In this document: piece after piece, positions 1-7,322 of the stretch
Layout of the letters: every line of letters starts with the position of its first letter
How positions within the stretch are numbered: position 1 is the stretch's first letter
Source of the DNA: an uncultured Christensenellaceae bacterium
GTDB taxonomy: Bacteria > Bacillota > Clostridia > Christensenellales > Pumilibacteraceae
Direction: 5' to 3'
DNA length: 48,912 bases
Assembly: GCA_910587445.1 (NCBI GenBank)
Contig: CAJULE010000009.1
Location: 1 to 48,912 of the forward strand
The notes under the pieces: model-generated
Databases searched by the model: none
The model's input: the letters and a program-made list of their open reading frames with translations, nothing else
What the model was told of the DNA's origin: nothing
Position numbers and translations under genes: made by a program

Positions 1-25
1 TAACACCACAAACACCCCAAAATGA

Positions 26-1192
26 GCTTTATGTCCATTTGGCTTATTAGAAGGCTATGCTGAATACTATTCGGCAGAACTTTCGCAAAAGATACGGCGC
101 GGCAATAGCGAAAGCCGTCGTAAAGGCAATCTTACAGGCGGTAAAATACCTTACGGCTACAAGAACGTAGACAAGAAAGCCGTAATCGTACCCGAAGAAG
201 CCGAGATAGTCCGTTACATTTACGAGCAGTATTCAATCGGTGTTTTCGTTAAAGACATAATTGCGGAATTAAACAGCAAAGGACTTTTACATAAAGGCAA
301 GCCGTTTGCAAAGAATACCGTTTACGGCATACTTGGCAACGAAAGATATTCGGGCATATACCGACACAACGGCGAAGTGTTCGACAATATCTATCCTCAA
401 ATCGTACCGAGCGAAACGTTTGCGATAGTCCGCGATAAAGTAAACGCTAACAAATTCGGCAAACGCAGCGAAACCGTAACGTATTTACTTAAAGACAAAA
501 TAAAGTGCGGTTATTGCGGTAAATCTATCATCGGAGATAACGGCACAGCCAAGAACGGCGAAAGAAAGTATTATTACACCTGTTGCGGTCGCAAAAAGAA
601 AACTACCGACTGTAAAAAGTCCGCTATCCGTAAAGACGTACTCGAAAAGATAATACTTGAAAATGTCATAGAGCAAATACAAAAAGCGAATAGTCTTGAT
701 TTTATCGTCAACAATTTAATGCAAGAGCAAGAACGCCAAGCGCAAGCGAATATAGTTTTGAACTTGCTACTCAAAGAGCAACGCCAAACCGAAAATTCAA
801 TCAATAACATAATGACCGCTATTGAAAGCGGCGGAACGACTAATACGGTTATGAAACGGTTGCGCGAACTCGAAACCCGTCAAGCCGAGTTAGAACGGCA
901 AATCTTAATCGAGAAAAGCAAAACCGCCGTACAACTTACCGAAACGCAGATAAAAGAGTTTTACACGCAAGCGTTGGCGTTAGAGCCTAAACTACTTATA
1001 AACTACCTTGTAAAGCAAATAACGCTTTATGACGATAGAATTGAGATTGAATATAACAGCCCCATAAAACAAAGTCCCGACAATGATAATCGGGGCTTTT
1101 TAATTTGCTCGAAAACGGTTAAATTATCTTTCAAAGTACCGTTTAGAACAAATCTTATGCAATATGAATTTGAGATAGAAATGTATGTGTAA
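26..1192 (+). CDS. Large serine recombinase, C-terminal part (5' end missing and frameshifted)
   Basis: The readable protein has the recombinase domain (from the EGYAEYYSAELS segment through GKIPYGYK and the helix-turn-helix-like stretch up to about base 370). A zinc-ribbon domain follows (CGYCG near base 508 and CC...CKK near 590), then a long coiled coil and a beta-rich tail. These are the DNA-binding parts of a large serine recombinase, which inserts and excises mobile elements. The N-terminal catalytic resolvase domain with the nucleophilic serine is not in the window. Bases 12-47 in another frame read TPQNELYVHLAY, the expected upstream residues, so one base appears lost near 45-48; a stop at 23-25 closes the main frame. 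Codon use is AT-richer (TTA, AAA, AAT) than the neighbours, suggesting transfer. It could be a decayed gene or an assembly-edge error. The first in-frame ATG is at 377. Confidence 0.8.
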   Translation, partial: ALCPFGLLEGYAEYYSAELSQKIRRGNSESRRKGNLTGGKIPYGYKNVDKKAVIVPEEAEIVRYIYEQYSIGVFVKDIIAELNSKGLLHKGKPFAKNTVYGILGNERYSGIYRHNGEVFDNIYPQIVPSETFAIVRDKVNANKFGKRSETVTYLLKDKIKCGYCGKSIIGDNGTAKNGERKYYYTCCGRKKKTTDCKKSAIRKDVLEKIILENVIEQIQKANSLDFIVNNLMQEQERQAQANIVLNLLLKEQRQTENSINNIMTAIESGGTTNTVMKRLRELETRQAELERQILIEKSKTAVQLTETQIKEFYTQALALEPKLLINYLVKQITLYDDRIEIEYNSPIKQSPDNDNRGFLICSKTVKLSFKVPFRTNLMQYEFEIEMYV

Positions 1193-1492
1193 AGACATAC
1201 AATCACGGCTATTTATTCCACGTTCCGCTTGACGTGAGCCTCGCAGGGGCGTGTATATAGGCAAATAAGGGCGAAACGCGCAACCCGACCGATTGAAAAT
1301 CTGTCGGGTTTTGGTTTGCCTTTGGCGCGATAGCCTACCACGCCCCTTTCTCACGTCAAGCGGCTTTCGCGGCATAAACCGCCGTTTGTGCGTGATTGAT
1401 AAGAGATTTTACCGCCGAACACCCGAAAAGCGTTACAGCGGCAATATAGCGGCGTTACACGGCACGGTAACAACCTAAAAAGGGCAAAGAAA
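1193..1492. other. Nested inverted repeats after the recombinase
   Basis: No gene is seen in this stretch. A perfect 14-bp inverted repeat (1225-1238 with 1350-1363) continues as an 8-bp repeat (1246-1253 with 1339-1346). Inside lie further pairs: 1282-1289 with 1303-1310, and 1260-1265 with 1315-1320. The whole could fold into a branched stem of about 140 nt. It may be a structured RNA, a recombinase terminator region or an element end; the sequence does not decide which. Confidence 0.55.
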
Positions 1493-1534
1493 AAACCTAA
1501 AACTATTCTCACAAAAGGAGTTCGTTTTAGGTTT
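1493..1534 (-). terminator. Intrinsic terminator of tRNA-Val
   Basis: Bases 1493-1503 pair perfectly with 1524-1534 (11 bp). Read on the minus strand, the stem is followed by a T-rich tract (plus-strand A-run around 1487-1495). It begins 5 bp beyond the tRNA CCA end, so it should terminate the single-gene tRNA transcript. Confidence 0.85.
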
Positions 1535-1538
1535 GGAC

Positions 1539-1614
1539 TGGTGGGCAATAAGGGACTCGAACCCCTGACTTTCTCCACGTCAAGAAGACACTCTCCCAGC
1601 TGAGTTAATTGCCC
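1539..1614 (-). tRNA. tRNA-Val (anticodon GAC)
   Basis: A full cloverleaf reads on the minus strand. The acceptor stem is GGGCAAT/ATTGCCC, and the D-arm has ACTC-AGCTGGGA-GAGT. The anticodon stem encloses loop TTGACGT (anticodon GAC), and the T-arm contains TTCGAGT. The discriminator A and CCA are encoded. It has its own promoter and terminator, so it is a one-gene unit. Its 3' end faces the recombinase fragment, the usual arrangement of an element inserted beside a tRNA. Confidence 0.95.
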
Positions 1615-1629
1615 TTGGGATGTATGTGT

Positions 1630-1658
1630 ATTGTATTATATTAGACAAGTTTTGTCAA
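1630..1658 (-). promoter_or_regulatory. Promoter of tRNA-Val
   Basis: On the minus strand a perfect TTGACA (-35, plus bases 1653-1658) is followed after 17 bp by TACAAT (-10, 1630-1635). Transcription would start about 8-10 bp before the tRNA 5' end at 1614. Confidence 0.85.
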
Positions 1659-2095
1659 GCGTTTTTAAAGAATTAGATTTCCCGACTTAATCGGAATGAC
1701 AAAAGTGGAGCCTAAAGGGTGTCTGTTATAGAGATTTTTTCGTGGACAAACAAATAGCCCGCTATCTTCGCAAGAGAAGTATAGTGGACTATACATTTCA
1801 ACATTTAGAACGATAAATTGAAATTTATCGTATTAGGCTCCCCCCCCATAGCAAGGGCGCGAACGCGGCGGCGCAAGCCGAGACTACAGTCCTGTGGACT
1901 GTAGTCAGCGCAGAGCGGCGAAAAGCTATGCTTCAAGCCGGAAGCTGTCACGAGGTACGAGTGACTGAGGGGATTGTTTTCCTAATATATTTCACATCCC
2001 CTCACCGCTTCGCGGAGCTCCCCTTATTAAGGGGAGCCTGTATGCGGTTAAATTATTGTTTATCGCAGTTACATTATAGCAAAATTACAACAAAA
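1659..2095. repeat. Intergenic block of palindromic repeats
   Basis: No convincing gene is seen. In order: one copy of the AGATTTC...GAATGACA palindrome family (about 1673-1700); a segment bounded by the 9-bp inverted repeat GGAGCCTAA (1707-1715) / TTAGGCTCC (1833-1841); a 10-bp hairpin at 1810-1831; a GC-rich module with an 11-bp hairpin (1882-1906); and a copy of the CAGCTCCCCTT...AAGGGGAGCC family (about 1965-2040). Short open frames here overlap the repeats and lack ribosome sites. Confidence 0.6.
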
Positions 2096-2128
2096 AATCA
2101 AGGAAAGCCGAATTATCTTTCCTTGATT
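2096..2128 (-). terminator. Intrinsic terminator of the ABC-F gene
   Basis: A 12-bp perfect stem (2096-2107 with 2117-2128) is followed on the minus strand by a run of Ts. It lies 41 bp beyond the ABC-F stop codon. Confidence 0.85.
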
Positions 2129-2169
2129 TTATCTCTATGAAATGCACCGCAAGCCCCTCCCATTTTGCT

Positions 2170-3744
2170 TTACAATTCGAGATATTCGTCGTAGGTCGTT
2201 TCCTTGTCGAACACCTTTTTGCCGCCGTCGATTTCTATAATGCGGTTTGCAACGGTCTGTATAATCTCTTCGTCGTGCGTGACGAAAAGCATATTTCCCT
2301 TAAATCCGGTCATGCCCTTATTGAGCGCGGTTATGCTCTCGAGGTCGAGATGATTGGTCGGTTCGTCGAAGATCAGGAAGTTGGCTTGAGACAGCATCAT
2401 TTTCGCAAGCATACAGCGCACCTTTTCTCCGCCCGAAAGAACGCTCGCCTTCTTGAGCGCTTCCTGCCCCGAGAAAAGCATTCTGCCGAGCCACCCGCGA
2501 AGATACTCCTCGTAGTGCTCCTTCGAATATTGACTGAGCCATTCGACAAGCGAGAGATCGCAACCGTCGAAGAAACTGTCGTAGTTCTGCGGCATATATG
2601 CGGGAATAATCGTCTGACCCCACTTGACCGTACCTGCGTCCGCTTCCTTAAGCCCCATTATGCAATCGAAAAGAATCGAAAGAGTCTGCGAATTCGAACA
2701 AATGAAGCCTATTTTTTCGTCGCGCTTGACCTTGAAGGATATGTCCTCGAAAACGCCCTTCTTTGTAAGCCCCTCGACCGTCAAAATCTCGTTTCCTATT
2801 TCTCGCTCGTACTTAAAGTCTATGAACGGATAGCGGCGAGAGGACGGCTTTATGTCGTCGAGTTTGATCTTTTCGAGCTCGCGCTTGCGGCTCGTAGCCT
2901 GCTTGGACTTCGACGCGTTCGCCGAAAAGCGTGCGATAAATTCCTGTAGTTCCTTTGCACGCGCCTCGAGCTTTTTGTTCTGCTCTTTCGACTGCCGTAA
3001 AGCGAGCTGGCTCGTCTCGTACCAAAAGTCGTAGTTGCCGACGTAAATCTTTATCTGTCTGAAGTCGACGTCGCAGATGTGCGTACAGACGCGGTTCAAG
3101 AAATGGCGGTTGTGCGACACGATTATTATGGTCGTTTCGTCGAGCGTCATGAGATAGTCCTCGAGCCACTTCACCGATTTTGCGTCGAGGTTGTTCGTGG
3201 GCTCGTCGAGAATGAGAATGTCGGGATGTCCGAAAAGAGCCTGCGCCAAGAGGACTTTGACCTTCATCTTCGCGTCGATTCCGCCCATTTGCTCATAGAA
3301 CAGCGAGCTGTCGACCTTGAGACTGTTGAGAAGCGTCTCGGCGTCCGACTCCGCTTCGTAACCGTTCATATCCGCGAACTCGCTTTCGAGTTCCGCCGCA
3401 GCCACGCCGTCCTCGTCCGTGAAATCGGGCTTGGCATACAGACGCTCGCGCTCGGACTTTACTTCCATCAGGCGCTTGTGCCCCCACATGACGGCGTCTA
3501 TGACCGTGCAATCGTCGTAAGCGTTCTGGTTCTGCGCAAGAACGGACATACGCTCGTTCTTGTCGACGCTTATCTCGCCCTTGTTGGGTTCCATGTCGCC
3601 GGCAAGGAGCTTCAAAAACGTGGATTTACCCGCACCGTTCGCGCCTATTATCCCGTAGCAATTGCCTTTCGTAAACTTGAGATTTACATTGTCGAACAGC
3701 ACACGGCTGCCGAACTGCAGACTGACATTATTACACTGTATCAT
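2170..3744 (-). CDS. ABC-F family ATPase (YbiT/YkpA-like)
   Basis: This 524-residue soluble protein has two ATP-binding cassettes and no membrane domain, as in ABC-F ribosome-associated ATPases that rescue stalled ribosomes or tune translation. NBD1 has Walker A GANGAGKST (residues 34-42) and Walker B ILILDEPTNNLD. Its signature motif is degenerate (MGGIDAKMKVKVLLAQ). NBD2 keeps the signature LSGGEKVR and FLIFDEPTNHLD, but its Walker A position reads GFICSNSQTLS, without the GK(S/T) lysine. The start is the ATG at 3744, 7 bp after GGAGG; an upstream in-frame ATG lacks such a site. It is monocistronic with its own terminator. An antibiotic-resistance role cannot be inferred; the YbiT-like architecture suggests housekeeping. 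Confidence 0.9.
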   Translation of the reverse strand: MIQCNNVSLQFGSRVLFDNVNLKFTKGNCYGIIGANGAGKSTFLKLLAGDMEPNKGEISVDKNERMSVLAQNQNAYDDCTVIDAVMWGHKRLMEVKSERERLYAKPDFTDEDGVAAAELESEFADMNGYEAESDAETLLNSLKVDSSLFYEQMGGIDAKMKVKVLLAQALFGHPDILILDEPTNNLDAKSVKWLEDYLMTLDETTIIIVSHNRHFLNRVCTHICDVDFRQIKIYVGNYDFWYETSQLALRQSKEQNKKLEARAKELQEFIARFSANASKSKQATSRKRELEKIKLDDIKPSSRRYPFIDFKYEREIGNEILTVEGLTKKGVFEDISFKVKRDEKIGFICSNSQTLSILFDCIMGLKEADAGTVKWGQTIIPAYMPQNYDSFFDGCDLSLVEWLSQYSKEHYEEYLRGWLGRMLFSGQEALKKASVLSGGEKVRCMLAKMMLSQANFLIFDEPTNHLDLESITALNKGMTGFKGNMLFVTHDEEIIQTVANRIIEIDGGKKVFDKETTYDEYLEL

Positions 3745-3822
3745 ATGGTCTCCTCCCTGCTTGTTTTTCAAAAACCGCAGACAAAAAAGCCGAGTCGATT
3801 ATATTTTTTGGCTTACCTACGA

Positions 3823-3831
3823 ATTATATCA
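3823..3831 (-). promoter_or_regulatory. Extended -10 promoter of the ABC-F gene
   Basis: On the minus strand TGATATAAT (TG-n-TATAAT) lies about 80 bp before the start codon. The -35 region is weak (TGTACT), so the extended -10 probably carries recognition. A second TATAAT nearer the gene lacks a -35. Confidence 0.5.
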
Positions 3832-3834
3832 TAT

Positions 3835-4006
3835 CCGAACACAAAAGTACACTGTTTCGATTGCCTTTCTCTAAAACATTATTTGCCGAAAATCCCGCTT
3901 GTCAAACGACGTAATAGTCAAGGTCGTGCGCCGTCGCCGTCCGACATATGCTTTATTCCGAATACCGAGCTCTTCGGGCTGCGAGCTCGTCGGTCTTTCA
4001 AAAGAG
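3835..4006. other. Intergenic region between the ABC-F gene and rpsR
   Basis: Nothing coding is seen. The stretch holds a GC-rich hairpin made of CGAGCT (from 3966) and AGCTCG (to 3989), and at 3992-4013 an alternative stem that shares bases with the rpsR terminator. The two hairpins could compete with the terminator fold. Confidence 0.4.
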
Positions 4007-4034
4007 AAAGACCCCGCTTTGCGCTGAGGTCTTT
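4007..4034 (-). terminator. Terminator of the rpsF-ssb-rpsR operon
   Basis: AAAGACC and GGTCTTT (4028-4034 with 4007-4013) form a 7-bp stem, followed on the minus strand by CTCTTTTG. It lies about 90 bp beyond the rpsR stop. The T tract is imperfect. Confidence 0.6.
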
Positions 4035-4122
4035 ATGCTTGTTTATTTAATTATGTCCCGACCTTCGACGGAAATTTTTCGCTTATCGCAACGATCGGAC
4101 CTTCGCTTTCAAAAGACCGCGA

Positions 4123-4398
4123 TTACTCTGCCTTGAAAGGAAGAAGCGCCATTATGCGCGCGCGCTTAATGGCGGTCGCCAAGAGACGCTGATGATGCGC
4201 GCATACACCCGTCGTACGGCGAGGCATTATCTTGCCCTTCTCCGTGATGTATCTTTTAAGCTTTGCGACATCCTTGTAATCTATATCGGTTGCCTTTTCT
4301 ACGCAGAACGCACAGACCTTTTTCTTCGGCTGACGTCTTATCTTCTTGCTCTTATCGTCCACTTCGGGCGTGGGCTTTACCGGTTTTTTATCGCTCAT
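4123..4398 (-). CDS. rpsR: 30S ribosomal protein S18
   Basis: This is a 91-residue ribosomal protein that pairs with S6 on the platform of the small subunit. The core IDYKDVAKLKRYITEKGKI followed by MPRRTTGVCAHHQR is diagnostic. It is the zinc-type (C+) paralogue: CAFC near residues 29-32 and the later C-x-H-H supply ligands. The N-terminal 25 residues are a basic extension. It is the last gene of the classical rpsF-ssb-rpsR operon, 24 bp after ssb, so it is co-transcribed from the rpsF promoter. Confidence 0.97.
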   Translation of the reverse strand: MSDKKPVKPTPEVDDKSKKIRRQPKKKVCAFCVEKATDIDYKDVAKLKRYITEKGKIMPRRTTGVCAHHQRLLATAIKRARIMALLPFKAE

Positions 4399-4422
4399 GA
4401 TAATTAAACTCCTTTAAAAATT

Positions 4423-4854
4423 TTAGAACGGCAGGTCTTCGTTGTCAACGGGCGTAAGCTCGGACACCTGTTTTCTCGGCGCTCTGCCGCCGCCGTTGTT
4501 CCCGCCGCCGGCACCGCCGCGCGGAGCGTCTCCGTCGTCGTTGCGCGAAAGGAACTCGATGTCCTCCGCAACGATGTCGACCGCCGTGCGCTTGTTGCCG
4601 TCCTTGTCCTCGTAATTACGAACCTGTATGTTGCCTACGACGCTGACTTTTCTGCCCTTGGAAAGATACTTTGCGCAGTTCTCGCCGAGACCGCGCCAAG
4701 CCGTTATATTGAAAAAGTCCACCTCGCGCTCTCCGCTCGAATTCGTGAAATTGCGGTTTACCGCAAGACCGAACTTGCAAACGGAAACGCCGCTCGGAAG
4801 CTGGCTGAGCTCGGGATCGCGCGTAAGATTTCCTATGAGAAATACTTTGTTCAT
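4423..4854 (-). CDS. ssb: Single-stranded DNA-binding protein
   Basis: A 143-residue SSB that coats single-stranded DNA during replication, repair and recombination. The N-terminal OB fold (about 1-105) begins MNKVFLIGNLTRDPEL and contains FFNITAWRGLGENCAKYLSKG. It is followed by a Gly/Asn-rich linker and the acidic tip DNEDLPF, which recruits partner proteins. The gene lies between rpsF and rpsR, 12 bp after rpsF, the standard bacterial arrangement. Confidence 0.97.
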   Translation of the reverse strand: MNKVFLIGNLTRDPELSQLPSGVSVCKFGLAVNRNFTNSSGEREVDFFNITAWRGLGENCAKYLSKGRKVSVVGNIQVRNYEDKDGNKRTAVDIVAEDIEFLSRNDDGDAPRGGAGGGNNGGGRAPRKQVSELTPVDNEDLPF

Positions 4855-4866
4855 AGCCTACCTCGC

Positions 4867-5154
4867 TCAGTTTGCCGCTCTCGTCGTCATGAAACGGTAA
4901 ACAACGTCGGAAATGCCCATCTGTCTTTCGATCTCTTTGGGCAGCTCGGGCGACGCCGTGAACGTCATGAGTACATAGAAGCCTTCGTTTTTGAAGTTGA
5001 TCGGATAGGTAAAGCGCTTTACGCCCCACTTATCGATCTTCTCCACCTCGCCGCCGCTTTTCGTGACGATCTCGGCATACTTCTCGGTCTGCGCGTTTAT
5101 CTCCTCGTCGGAAAGAGACGCGTTGAGAATGTAAAGAATCTCGTACTTGTTCAT
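4867..5154 (-). CDS. rpsF: 30S ribosomal protein S6
   Basis: A 95-residue S6 protein, the S18 partner in the 30S platform. Typical signatures are MNKYEILYIL at the start, the WGVKRFTYPI core and the GFYVLMTFTA strand. The start is the ATG at 5154, preceded by AAGGAGG with 7-bp spacing; a longer in-frame start at 5214 would add residues foreign to S6. It is the first gene of the rpsF-ssb-rpsR operon and follows a strong sigma-A promoter. Confidence 0.97.
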   Translation of the reverse strand: MNKYEILYILNASLSDEEINAQTEKYAEIVTKSGGEVEKIDKWGVKRFTYPINFKNEGFYVLMTFTASPELPKEIERQMGISDVVYRFMTTRAAN

Positions 5155-5241
5155 GCTTGTCCTCCTTGTGGTTTTGTAGCCCTCTCCTCGGGAAAGAGCA
5201 AGGATTTGCCTCATGCCCTTTTAAAGGCACACAGCGTTCTT

Positions 5242-5270
5242 ATTTTAACATAAGCCGTACCTTTTGGCAA
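5242..5270 (-). promoter_or_regulatory. Promoter of rpsF-ssb-rpsR
   Basis: On the minus strand TTGCCA (5265-5270), a 17-bp spacer, then TAAAAT (5242-5247). The predicted transcript has an 80-nt leader before the rpsF start. Confidence 0.8.
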
Positions 5271-5293
5271 GTAAATTTCGGTCGTAAAAAAAT

Positions 5294-6034
5294 TTATTTT
5301 TCGTCATTGCCGTCGTGCGCTTCGGGCAAAGCTTCCTCCGCATCCTCGGCTTTTTCCTTATCGATGCCCGTATCATTGCTTTCCTCCGAAAGAGCGGCGG
5401 AATGATCGAGCGCACGATTGATACCGGAAGCCGCGCCCTCCTTTTCTACGTGTTCGGACTGCATTAAGGCGTCGTAACGCTCGCCCCAATTCACGTCCTT
5501 TTCGGTGCCGAGAGCGAGACCGTTGAGAATGAAAGCTATTTTTCTCATATTGCGCGAAGTGAGGGCGGTCTGCACTCCGTCCACCGTATAATAGAGCACG
5601 TCGCCCTTTATCAGTATGTCGTATGCGCCCTCCTGATTTACCGAAAGATAGGCGTCTATGCCGTGGCAGTCAATCGTAAGGCGGCGCATGAGCGCAAGCG
5701 GCAAATGTATATATGCGTGCTTTTCGCGAAGTATGAGATTGTCGCCGTCGATTATGACCGCATAAGGGCGATGGCGCAGGTTCTCTCCTTCGACGACGGC
5801 AAACACGCCGGAAGCGATATAGAGCGCCGCGCCTATCATAAGCACTATTGCGAGTCCAAGCCCGCCCTCTATCGCCGTCATGTATATAAGCCCGACCGCA
5901 ACAAGCGCGACGGCTATTGCGAACATCGCTACGCCGACTATAATCTTGTTTCTGCCGCCCTTTCGTCCGAGCGGATTGCGGTACATGAGCGTACTTTCGT
6001 TGACCTCGGGTTTTTGCAATCGTGTTATTTGCAT
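5294..6034 (-). CDS. Membrane protein of unknown function, third gene of the two-component operon
   Basis: I do not recognise this 246-residue protein. Two hydrophobic segments (about residues 30-52 and 58-80) form a hairpin in the membrane. They are followed by a beta-rich domain (about 88-170, reminiscent of bacterial PH-like domains, uncertain) and a very acidic, probably disordered tail rich in Glu, Asp and Ala. It starts 19 bp after the histidine kinase stop with an AAGGAGA ribosome site, so it is probably co-transcribed with the kinase and regulator. It may be a target or accessory membrane sensor of that system; this is inferred from position only. Confidence 0.75.
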   Translation of the reverse strand: MQITRLQKPEVNESTLMYRNPLGRKGGRNKIIVGVAMFAIAVALVAVGLIYMTAIEGGLGLAIVLMIGAALYIASGVFAVVEGENLRHRPYAVIIDGDNLILREKHAYIHLPLALMRRLTIDCHGIDAYLSVNQEGAYDILIKGDVLYYTVDGVQTALTSRNMRKIAFILNGLALGTEKDVNWGERYDALMQSEHVEKEGAASGINRALDHSAALSEESNDTGIDKEKAEDAEEALPEAHDGNDEK

Positions 6035-6053
6035 ATAAGGTGTTCTCCTTTTC

Positions 6054-7322
6054 TCAATAGAGCTGTATCGTGAAGCGACTACCCTTTCCGAGCTCGCTTT
6101 TGACTTGTATCTTTCCGCCCATCGTCTCGACTATGGACTTCGTGATCGTAAGTCCCAAGCCGCTCGAGCCCGCCGCCCGAGAGCGAGATTTGTCGCAACG
6201 ATAGAAACGCTCGAAGATGTGCGGCAGATTTTCGGCGGATATGCCTATGCCGTTGTCCTCGACCCAAATCTCGGCGCCGTCGCCGTTTCTCTTGCATCCG
6301 ACCTCTATATTGCCGCCTTCCGCCGTGTACTTTATCGCATTGTCGACGAGCGCGCGCACCGATTCTATGAGCATATTTTTATCCGTCTCGACGAAAATCT
6401 CGCTTCCCGCAAAGGACAGATTGCGTTTGCTGTCCGCCATTTTATACTGATCGACAATGTCCCCGAGCACCTCTCCCATATCGAAGACCGATTTGCTCAT
6501 GGAAAGATTTCCGATCTTGGCAAGAAGCAGCAATTGCTGGACTATGCGCTTCATATTGTCGGCTTCGGTCAGCAAAGTATCTATACTTTCGTCGAGCAGC
6601 GCGGGATCGGATTTGCCCCAGCGCTTGAGCATATTCGCATAACCCTGAATTACCGATATCGGAGTTTTGAGCTCGTGGCTCGCGTCGGAAATGAAATTCG
6701 ATTGCCGCTCGAAAGTACTCTCGAGCTCGTCGAGCATTTCGTTTATCTGCACGGTGAGTTCTTTGAGTTCGTCCTGCGTATCCACGTCGTCGAGGCGCAT
6801 GGAAAGATTGTCCGCGCCCACTTCGTCTATCTGCTTGATCATTCGGCGGATAGGCGTCATCATGTACGTCGAAGCGATGTATCCTATTGCCGCGCCGAGC
6901 GCAACAAACGCCGCGACGAGTATCACGGACGTTATTTTAAGTCGCGTAATATATCCCCACGCGCCCTCCGTGCCGACTAAAGTGAGCCTGCTTTCTATGC
7001 TCGAAATTATGAATATGACGTATGCGCTCATGAGCACGCCGAACAGAAAGGCGAAAATGATCGTCGTCTTTATGGTAATGGACAGCTTTATCTTCCTCGA
7101 CGCCCACTTGAACAGCAACACTATGCCCGTGATCGGAAAGAAGATTATGCTCAGTACAAATAAAAACCAATTGCGCTTTTTCGGCGGCTGACTCTCCGCC
7201 TTCAATTCCTTTATCGTCTCGAGCGCGTCCTCGTGCTTGTCCGCAGCTTCGGGAGTCGCCTGTTCTCCGGGCAGAGGCTCGGCTTCCGAGATATTTTCGG
7301 TTTGCGTTTGTTTGTCGTTCAT
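6054..7322 (-). CDS. Sensor histidine kinase (HAMP-HisKA-HATPase)
   Basis: A 422-residue membrane kinase. After an acidic N-terminal 45 residues come three hydrophobic segments (about 51-72, 84-107, 130-153). A HAMP domain follows (about 150-205), then the dimerisation helix with the phospho-accepting His216 in SDASHELKTP. The ATPase domain has DNAIKYT (N box), EDNGIGIS (G1) and GSSGLGLT (G2). The loop between the last two membrane segments is only about 20-25 residues, so it probably senses membrane or envelope state rather than a large extracellular ligand. Its ATG overlaps the response-regulator stop (TGATG), indicating translational coupling. The pair resembles ArlRS/CssRS-type systems, but the signal is unknown. 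Confidence 0.93.
   Translation of the reverse strand: MNDKQTQTENISEAEPLPGEQATPEAADKHEDALETIKELKAESQPPKKRNWFLFVLSIIFFPITGIVLLFKWASRKIKLSITIKTTIIFAFLFGVLMSAYVIFIISSIESRLTLVGTEGAWGYITRLKITSVILVAAFVALGAAIGYIASTYMMTPIRRMIKQIDEVGADNLSMRLDDVDTQDELKELTVQINEMLDELESTFERQSNFISDASHELKTPISVIQGYANMLKRWGKSDPALLDESIDTLLTEADNMKRIVQQLLLLAKIGNLSMSKSVFDMGEVLGDIVDQYKMADSKRNLSFAGSEIFVETDKNMLIESVRALVDNAIKYTAEGGNIEVGCKRNGDGAEIWVEDNGIGISAENLPHIFERFYRCDKSRSRAAGSSGLGLTITKSIVETMGGKIQVKSELGKGSRFTIQLY

Noticed and set aside
1928..2140. Small 70-codon gene
   Set aside because: The frame runs through two repeat copies and half of a terminator stem and has no ribosome site.
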